From contig JAJYIC010000043.1 in NCBI GenBank assembly GCA_021790295.1, positions 1 to 11,429 on the forward strand: DNA of 11,429 bases, given 5' to 3'. Made by a program: the position numbers and the translations under genes. Every line of letters starts with the position of its first letter. The stretch's first letter is position 1. This document shows positions 8,295-11,429 of this stretch, piece by piece. The notes under the pieces were generated by a model. The model did no database searches. It saw only the letters and a program-made list of their open reading frames with translations, and was not told the DNA's origin. The stretch is from Pseudomonadota bacterium. GTDB lineage: Bacteria; Pseudomonadota; Alphaproteobacteria; ATCC43930; CGMCC-115725.

Positions 8295-8318
8295 ATGGTC
8301 GCGCAGGATCGCGACCAT
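8295..8318. repeat. Perfect 9-bp inverted repeat with 6-nt spacer
   Basis: The left arm ATGGTCGCG (8295-8303) and right arm CGCGACCAT (8310-8318) are exact reverse complements around CAGGAT. There is no T-run on either side, so an intrinsic terminator is unlikely. The 24-bp symmetry suits a dimeric DNA-binding protein or a hairpin at the 5' end of a moxR transcript. It ends 2 nt from the CRP-type palindrome. Confidence 0.6.
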
Positions 8319-8320
8319 AT

Positions 8321-8336
8321 TGTGACGGCCGCCACA
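8321..8336. promoter_or_regulatory. CRP/FNR-superfamily type operator candidate
   Basis: TGTGACGGCCGCCACA is a near-perfect 16-bp palindrome (one mismatched pair) and matches the CRP half-site layout TGTGA-N6-TCACA at nine of ten positions. Its centre, 8328.5, is about 59-60 nt before the transcription start expected from the -10 box at 8376-8381. That is close to the -61.5 position of class I CRP-activated promoters. The match is to the enterobacterial consensus, so the actual regulator here is unknown. Confidence 0.35.
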
Positions 8337-8337
8337 T

Positions 8338-8365
8338 GCTGAGCGGGGTGATAACGGCTGAGCGG
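8338..8365 (+). repeat. Pair of 9-bp direct repeats GCTGAGCGG
   Basis: Copies at 8338-8346 and 8357-8365 are 19 bp apart start to start, nearly two helical turns. The second copy overlaps the position where a -35 element would lie, so a protein binding here could control the promoter. It may also be a chance repeat in GC-rich DNA. Confidence 0.45.
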
Positions 8366-8375
8366 CCTCTTCCTA

Positions 8376-8381
8376 TATAAT
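8376..8381 (+). promoter_or_regulatory. Consensus -10 box for the plus-strand operon
   Basis: TATAAT is a perfect sigma-70-type -10 hexamer in an AT island inside very GC-rich DNA. The hexamer 17 bp upstream, AACGGC (8353-8358), is a poor -35, which suggests activator dependence and fits the CRP-type site further up. Transcription would begin near 8388, leaving about 30 nt before the leader ORF. Confidence 0.5.
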
Positions 8382-8404
8382 GAGGCGCGGCGGCCGCGGG
8401 AAAA

Positions 8405-8411
8405 GGGGGAG
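8405..8411 (+). promoter_or_regulatory. Shine-Dalgarno site of the small leader ORF
   Basis: GGGGGAG, 6 nt before the GTG at 8418. It is this site, together with the upstream -10 box, that makes the short ORF credible. Confidence 0.4.
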
Positions 8412-8417
8412 CGGCGA

Positions 8418-8531
8418 GTGCAGAGCGCAGGGCGGGCCGCACCGGCCAAAGGCGGAAAGGGCGCGGGGGCCCATTCGCAATCACATTCGCAACTACATTC
8501 GCAACCATGGGAAAAGGACTTTCGCGAGTGA
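8418..8531 (+). CDS. Small leader-like ORF with HSQx tandem repeat, upstream of the CoA pyrophosphatase gene
   Basis: A 37-residue ORF of no recognised family. Reading from the GTG gives a basic, Gly/Ala-rich N-terminal half, then HSQSHSQLHSQPW and the acidic/basic tail EKDFRE. The three HSQ units come from a 12-bp DNA repeat that keeps frame. Support for expression: GGGGGAG 6 nt before the GTG, a consensus -10 box about 37 nt upstream, and a stop that overlaps the next gene's GTG (GTGA), the same junction type used elsewhere in this window. No signal peptide or membrane segment is visible. It could be a coupling or regulatory leader peptide, a real small His-containing protein, or a chance ORF. 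In many alphaproteobacteria a DUF1285 gene occupies this position; I see no similarity to that family here. Confidence 0.4.
   Translation: MQSAGRAAPAKGGKGAGAHSQSHSQLHSQPWEKDFRE
8472..8507 (+). repeat. Three tandem copies of a 12-bp repeat
   Basis: CATTCGCAATCA, CATTCGCAACTA and CATTCGCAACCA stand head to tail, differing only in positions 10 and 11. The period is a multiple of three, so any frame through it stays open and repetitive. In the leader ORF frame each unit codes for HSQ plus a variable residue. It ends 20 nt before the favoured start of the NUDIX gene. Confidence 0.9.
8514..8518 (+). promoter_or_regulatory. Ribosome binding site deciding the NUDIX gene start
   Basis: AAGGA lies 9 nt before the GTG at 8528. 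The in-frame ATG at 8507 has only the 12-bp repeat upstream and no Shine-Dalgarno, so the GTG is preferred. Confidence 0.55.
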
Positions 8532-9169
8532 CCAGGGATTGGGTGATCGCGCGTTTCGCGCGATCTTTGGAGCCTTCCGGGCGCCTTTTGGACGGCGAAG
8601 AGGTTGAGACGGCGGCTTTGCGCCGGGCGATCCGCGAGGAGAGAGCGGCGCTGATGCCGGCCGGGATCGACCGGCGCCCCGCCGCGGTTCTCGTTCCCCT
8701 GGTCGACCGCCCCGAAGGGATGACCGTACTTCTGACCCAGAGAACCGATCATCTCGCCGACCATGCCGGGCAGATCTCCTTCCCCGGAGGAAGCATCGAG
8801 GCCGAAGACCGGGACGCGGCCGCAGCGGCCTTGCGCGAAGCGCGCGAAGAGATCGGTCTTCCCTCCCGTCATGTCAGCGTGATCGGGCGTCTCGACACCT
8901 ATTTCACCGGCTCCTCGGGTTTCGTCATCACGCCGATCGTCGGGATCGTCGCGCCCGGTTTCTCTCTCACCCTCGATTCTTTCGAGGTGGCCGAGGTTTT
9001 CGAGCTGCCTCTCGCCTTTGTTCTCGACCCGCAGAACCATCGCCGCGCCGAACGCGAAAGCGCGGAAGGCCGCCGCCGCTTTTTCGTTCTCCCTTACGAG
9101 AACCGCAACATCTGGGGTGCGACCGCCGCGATCCTCGTCAACCTCTACGAGGTGCTCGCCTCTTCCTGA
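8528..9169 (+). CDS. NUDIX hydrolase, CoA pyrophosphatase type
   Basis: 213 residues from the preferred GTG; an in-frame ATG at 8507 would add seven. It probably cleaves coenzyme A and its derivatives to 3',5'-ADP and 4'-phosphopantetheine in the cytoplasm. Both family signatures are present: the CoA-specific stretch LLTQRTDHLADHAGQISFPG, and a Nudix box running GGSIEAED to REAREEIGL with the longer internal spacing usual for NudL-type enzymes. The E-E pair of REAREE supplies metal ligands. The first 45 residues are a helical extension common in alphaproteobacterial members. Its start overlaps the stop of the small leader ORF by 4 nt, and the DUF6111 gene begins 4 nt after its stop. A NUDIX / DUF6111 / CCA-transferase order is a familiar alphaproteobacterial arrangement. 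Confidence 0.9.
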   Translation: MTRDWVIARFARSLEPSGRLLDGEEVETAALRRAIREERAALMPAGIDRRPAAVLVPLVDRPEGMTVLLTQRTDHLADHAGQISFPGGSIEAEDRDAAAAALREAREEIGLPSRHVSVIGRLDTYFTGSSGFVITPIVGIVAPGFSLTLDSFEVAEVFELPLAFVLDPQNHRRAERESAEGRRRFFVLPYENRNIWGATAAILVNLYEVLASS

Positions 9170-9173
9170 GCCC

Positions 9174-9446
9174 ATGATCCGGGTTTTCCTCGAGGTCGTC
9201 CTGCCGCTTCTGTTGCCGACCGCGCTCTATTTGCTGTGGATTTCGAGCCTGCGCCCGAAAGGCGCGGTCGATTGGACAGGCTTGCCTTGGATCTGGCTCG
9301 CCGGCGCCGGGGCGCTCCTGGTGGCGATCGTCTTGTTTCTCGCCGCCGACCTTTTCGGCAGCCCGAAAAACGGCGTCTATGTGCCTCCGCGCTGGCAGAA
9401 CGGCCGCATCGTTCCCGGCCACATCGTTCCGGGAGGCCGGCGGTGA
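9174..9446 (+). CDS. DUF6111 family small membrane protein
   Basis: 90-residue protein of unknown function. Two hydrophobic helices (about 5-23 and 38-60) flank a short polar loop, and the C-terminus carries YVPPRWQNGRIVPGHIVPGG, the tail I associate with DUF6111 proteins found between NUDIX and CCA-transferase genes in alphaproteobacteria. The ATG is 4 nt after the NUDIX stop and lacks a clear Shine-Dalgarno, so translation probably depends on coupling. Its own stop overlaps the GTG of the next gene (GTGA). No catalytic motif is visible. Its position suggests shared expression with its neighbours but does not prove a shared role. Confidence 0.8.
   Translation: MIRVFLEVVLPLLLPTALYLLWISSLRPKGAVDWTGLPWIWLAGAGALLVAIVLFLAADLFGSPKNGVYVPPRWQNGRIVPGHIVPGGRR
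9431..9436 (+). promoter_or_regulatory. Ribosome binding site of the CCA-adding enzyme gene
   Basis: GGGAGG, 6 nt before the GTG at 9443, inside the end of the DUF6111 gene. It fixes the GTG as the start over longer in-frame extensions that would overlay that gene. Confidence 0.65.
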
Positions 9447-10681
9447 GAGAGCGCGCAAAAGGCGGGCGATTGCGTTTGCAACCCTGGATGGTCGAGGAGC
9501 CGACGGAGCGCGTTCTGAAAGCGCTCGACGCCGGAGGGGTCGAGGCGCGCTTTGTCGGCGGGGCCGTGCGCGACGCCCTTCAGGGCCTCGATGTCGGCGA
9601 CATCGATCTCGCCACCCCCGCAGAGCCCGAAGCCGTGATGGCGCTTTTAGAAAAGGCCGGGATCAAGGTCGTTCCGACCGGCCTTTCCCACGGCACGGTG
9701 ACGGCGGTGGTGCCGCCGCGCCATTTCGAGATCACGACGCTCCGTCGCGACGTCGAGACTTTCGGGCGCCGCGCCCGCGTCTCGTTCGATGCCGATTGGG
9801 CGGCCGACGCCGCGCGCCGCGACTTTACCATCAACGCCGTCTTTCTTTCTCGCGACGGCAGGATTTTCGACCCTGAAGGCGGGGTTGCCGATCTTGCCTC
9901 GAGGCGGGTGCGATTTGTCGGAGACCCGCATAAGCGCATCGCCGAGGATGTCTTGCGGCTGTTGCGTTATTACCGTTTCGAGGCGCGCTTTGGCGGGGTT
10001 GCCGGCGAGGAGGAGGCGCGCGCCGCCTGCCGCGCGGCGAAAGACCTGCTTCCGCGCCTTTCCGGAGAGCGCATCGCGCAGGAGTTGTTGAAGCTTCTCG
10101 ATGCCCCCGACCCCATCCCCGCATTGACGATGATGCGCGAGGATGGGGTTTTGGGCGTCGTTCTGCCCGAGGCGCGCACGCTTTTGCGCCTCAGCCGCCT
10201 CATCGCGATCGAAGTGAAGCGCGAGCCTCTATTGCGGCTATCGGCCCTCGTCGAGGTCGATCGCGAAGGCGCATTCGCCCTTGCCCGGCGCCTGCGCCTT
10301 TCCAATCGCGAGCGCGAAAGGCTCTCTCTCTTCGCTTCCCCTTTTCTCTTCGACGCCGAAGGCGGCGAGCGCGCCTTGAGAGAGGCTCTTTATCGTCTCG
10401 GAGCCGAGCGCTTGGGCGATCTCGCTCTCCTGCAGACCGCCTCGGGAACCCTTCCGCAAGAGCGGCTCGAAGCGGTTCTGGCTTTCGCACGCAGCGCAAA
10501 GCCGCCGGTCTTTCCTCTTTTGGGCCGCGATGTGCGCGCTCTCGGCATCCCCGAAGGCCCGCGCATCGGGCGCCTTCTCGGCGCCGTCAAAGAGTGGTGG
10601 GAAAAAGGCGATTTCGCCGCAAACCGCGCCCTTTGCCTCGCCCGACTCAAAGAGCTTGCCGCCAGCGAAAGCGGAGAATGA
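9443..10681 (+). CDS. cca: CCA tRNA nucleotidyltransferase, class II
   Basis: 412 residues. Adds or repairs the 3'-terminal CCA of tRNA in the cytoplasm using CTP and ATP. The class II head domain is complete: FVGGAVRD (37-44), catalytic DIDLAT (53-58, D53 and D55), LSHGTVTAVV (81-90), RRDFTINA (125-132) for nucleotide selection, FDPEGGVADL (142-151) and RIAEDVLRLLRYYRF (165-179). The C-terminal half is helical, as expected for the neck, body and tail. There is no HD-domain motif, so this is not the enterobacterial fusion form. The GTG start overlaps the DUF6111 stop and has GGGAGG 6 nt upstream. Poly(A) polymerase I shares the head domain, but the length and local gene order favour the CCA enzyme. 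GC is high, about 69 percent over 9481-9780. Confidence 0.93.
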   Translation: MRERAKGGRLRLQPWMVEEPTERVLKALDAGGVEARFVGGAVRDALQGLDVGDIDLATPAEPEAVMALLEKAGIKVVPTGLSHGTVTAVVPPRHFEITTLRRDVETFGRRARVSFDADWAADAARRDFTINAVFLSRDGRIFDPEGGVADLASRRVRFVGDPHKRIAEDVLRLLRYYRFEARFGGVAGEEEARAACRAAKDLLPRLSGERIAQELLKLLDAPDPIPALTMMREDGVLGVVLPEARTLLRLSRLIAIEVKREPLLRLSALVEVDREGAFALARRLRLSNRERERLSLFASPFLFDAEGGERALREALYRLGAERLGDLALLQTASGTLPQERLEAVLAFARSAKPPVFPLLGRDVRALGIPEGPRIGRLLGAVKEWWEKGDFAANRALCLARLKELAASESGE

Positions 10682-10720
10682 GGACGGGCGGCGCGCCTTC
10701 CCCGCCGTTTACGCGTCCTC
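10680..10720. terminator. Nested inverted repeat in the convergent gap, possible bidirectional terminator
   Basis: The 27-nt gap between the two convergent stops lies inside a structure: outer arms GAGGACG (10680-10686) and CGTCCTC (10714-10720), inner arms GGCGG (10687-10691) and CCGCC (10702-10706), a 10-nt loop, and a 7-nt one-sided bulge. It has no strong U-tract, so any terminator function is uncertain. Confidence 0.3.
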
Positions 10721-11429
10721 TTCGTGGAATTTCTTTTTGAAACCCGCGAGCCTTTGCGCCGGGAGGTAGACCCCTTTTTTCGCGTCTTCGACGATCTTGC
10801 CGATGACCCATGCCTTTCGGCCATGGTTTTCCAAGAGCGACAAGGCCGCACTCTCGCTGCTCTCGTCGACGATCAGGCAAAATCCGACGCCCATATTGTA
10901 GACTTCGTACATCTCAGCCGTGCTGACCCGGCCATAGTGCTGAATCAGCGAAAAGATCTCGGGCGGCGGCGGCAGCGCGTCGATGCGAAAGCCGACGCCC
11001 TCCTTGGCGATGCGATTGAGATTGAGAAGGCCGTCGCCTGTAATATTGATCAAGGCCTTGACGCCGGAGACCTTGGCGAGAAGGTCCATCGCCTCGCGCA
11101 CGTAAATAAGGGTCGGGCGCAAAAGCTCCTCACCCAAGGGAACGCTTGTCAGCGGAAGGAGATAATCCAAGGGAAAAGGCTTCTCCCTTTTGAAAAACGC
11201 CTTGCGCGCGAGAGTGAGGCCGTTGCTGTGTATGCCGCTGCTTTCGAGGCCGATGATCCTATCGCCCGGTTCGGTGTCTCGGCCGATGAGGATCTTGTCC
11301 AAAGGCACGGTTCCGACCGCGGTTGCGGCGAGATCGAAACCCCGCACCACGTCTTCGAGCTGGGCGATCTCGCCGCCCGAAATCGAGATGCCCGCCATCT
11401 TCGCCCCTTCGGCAAGGCCGATGGCGATC
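10709..11429 (-). CDS. purM: Phosphoribosylformylglycinamidine cyclo-ligase (AIR synthase), archaeal-like, 5' end cut by window edge
   Basis: ATP-dependent enzyme of purine synthesis that closes FGAM to aminoimidazole ribonucleotide. 239 C-terminal residues are visible, and the frame stays open to the window edge (IAIGLAEGAKMAG before the first internal Met). Recognisable segments: ISGGEIAQLEDVV, where bacterial PurM has GGETAEMPG; EPGDRIIGLESSGIHSNG, the AIR-synthase C-domain signature; and EMYEVYNMGVGFCLIV near the end. The stretches LPPPPEIFSLIQ and ALINITGDGLLNLNRI resemble the archaeal/deep-branching PurM type; the family's usual H-I-T-G-G-G reads N-I-T-G-D-G here. GC is about 59 percent (391 of 660 over 10741-11400), about ten points below the neighbouring cca gene, so lateral acquisition is plausible. 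A PurM-like paralogue of other function cannot be excluded. Confidence 0.8.
   Translation of the reverse strand, partial: IAIGLAEGAKMAGISISGGEIAQLEDVVRGFDLAATAVGTVPLDKILIGRDTEPGDRIIGLESSGIHSNGLTLARKAFFKREKPFPLDYLLPLTSVPLGEELLRPTLIYVREAMDLLAKVSGVKALINITGDGLLNLNRIAKEGVGFRIDALPPPPEIFSLIQHYGRVSTAEMYEVYNMGVGFCLIVDESSESAALSLLENHGRKAWVIGKIVEDAKKGVYLPAQRLAGFKKKFHEEDA

Larger units (their letters stand above)
8061..8417. promoter_or_regulatory. Divergent intergenic control region between moxR and the NUDIX operon
   Basis: I see no credible gene in this stretch. From 8131 to 8290 the plus strand is strongly pyrimidine-rich (about 27 percent purines by hand count), so a moxR transcript starting further up would carry a purine-rich leader. 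From 8295 to 8381 there is a dense set of ordered elements: a perfect inverted repeat, a CRP-type palindrome, a pair of 9-bp direct repeats and a consensus -10 box facing the plus-strand genes. I found no convincing -10/-35 pair for moxR. Confidence 0.6.

Noticed and set aside
8085..8318. 77-codon basic minus-strand ORF upstream of moxR, starting in the dyad
   Set aside because: No Shine-Dalgarno, Lys/Arg-rich sequence that follows from the purine bias of the tract, and no family resemblance.
7092..8342. 416-codon plus-strand open frame opposite moxR
   Set aside because: Antisense to a gene with complete Walker and sensor motifs; no domain of its own.
8472..8507. CRISPR-like array
   Set aside because: The units are only 12 bp and directly adjacent with no spacers, so this is a simple tandem repeat.
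8380..8607. 75-codon plus-strand ORF starting at the -10 box, with IRNH-type repeats
   Set aside because: Its ATG overlaps the predicted -10 element, it has no ribosome site and it runs into the NUDIX gene out of frame. The 8418 frame fits the signals better.
8210..9175. 321-codon minus-strand open frame opposite the NUDIX gene and its leader
   Set aside because: Covers the 12-bp repeat (giving a Cys-Glu repeat) and the antisense of the Nudix box. The sense gene explains the openness.
9236..9442. 69-codon N-terminal extension of the CCA-adding enzyme
   Set aside because: It would overlay the DUF6111 gene. The GTG at 9443 has a good ribosome site and gives the family's normal length.

Overview
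This is a GC-rich bacterial chromosome segment. Gene content points to an alphaproteobacterium: a MoxR / DUF58 / DUF4159 / GATase-like membrane protein cluster, the short psd-pssA pair, and a CoA-pyrophosphatase / DUF6111 / CCA-tRNA-nucleotidyltransferase cluster. I cannot name a genus. The window holds no mobile element, CRISPR array, tRNA or rRNA that I can support.

The minus strand from 8060 down to 1 carries six tightly packed genes: moxR, a DUF58 protein, a DUF4159 protein, a 700-residue vWA/GATase-like membrane protein, psd and pssA (cut by the left edge). Two junctions are 4-nt start/stop overlaps, one has a 3-nt gap, and the last two have gaps of about 31 and about 14-20 nt. This looks like one transcription unit. 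It joins an AAA+ MoxR chaperone and three vWA-type partners, two of them membrane-anchored, to the two enzymes that make phosphatidylethanolamine from CDP-diacylglycerol.

The plus strand from about 8418 to 10681 carries a small leader-like ORF with an HSQx tandem repeat, a NUDIX CoA pyrophosphatase, a DUF6111 membrane protein and the CCA-adding enzyme. These are also joined by GTGA overlaps or a 4-nt gap. The divergent region 8061-8417 holds a perfect 24-bp dyad, a CRP-type palindrome, a 9-bp direct repeat and a consensus TATAAT -10 box at the spacing expected of an activator-dependent promoter.

At the right edge a convergent minus-strand gene encodes most of an AIR synthase (purM). Its motifs look closer to the archaeal type than to the usual proteobacterial PurM, and its GC content is about ten points lower than its neighbour's, which suggests lateral transfer.

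The large cluster is a known conserved arrangement of unclear function. The points most worth a second look are the repeat-bearing leader ORF, the divergent control region, the purM gene and the chaperone-to-phospholipid linkage.
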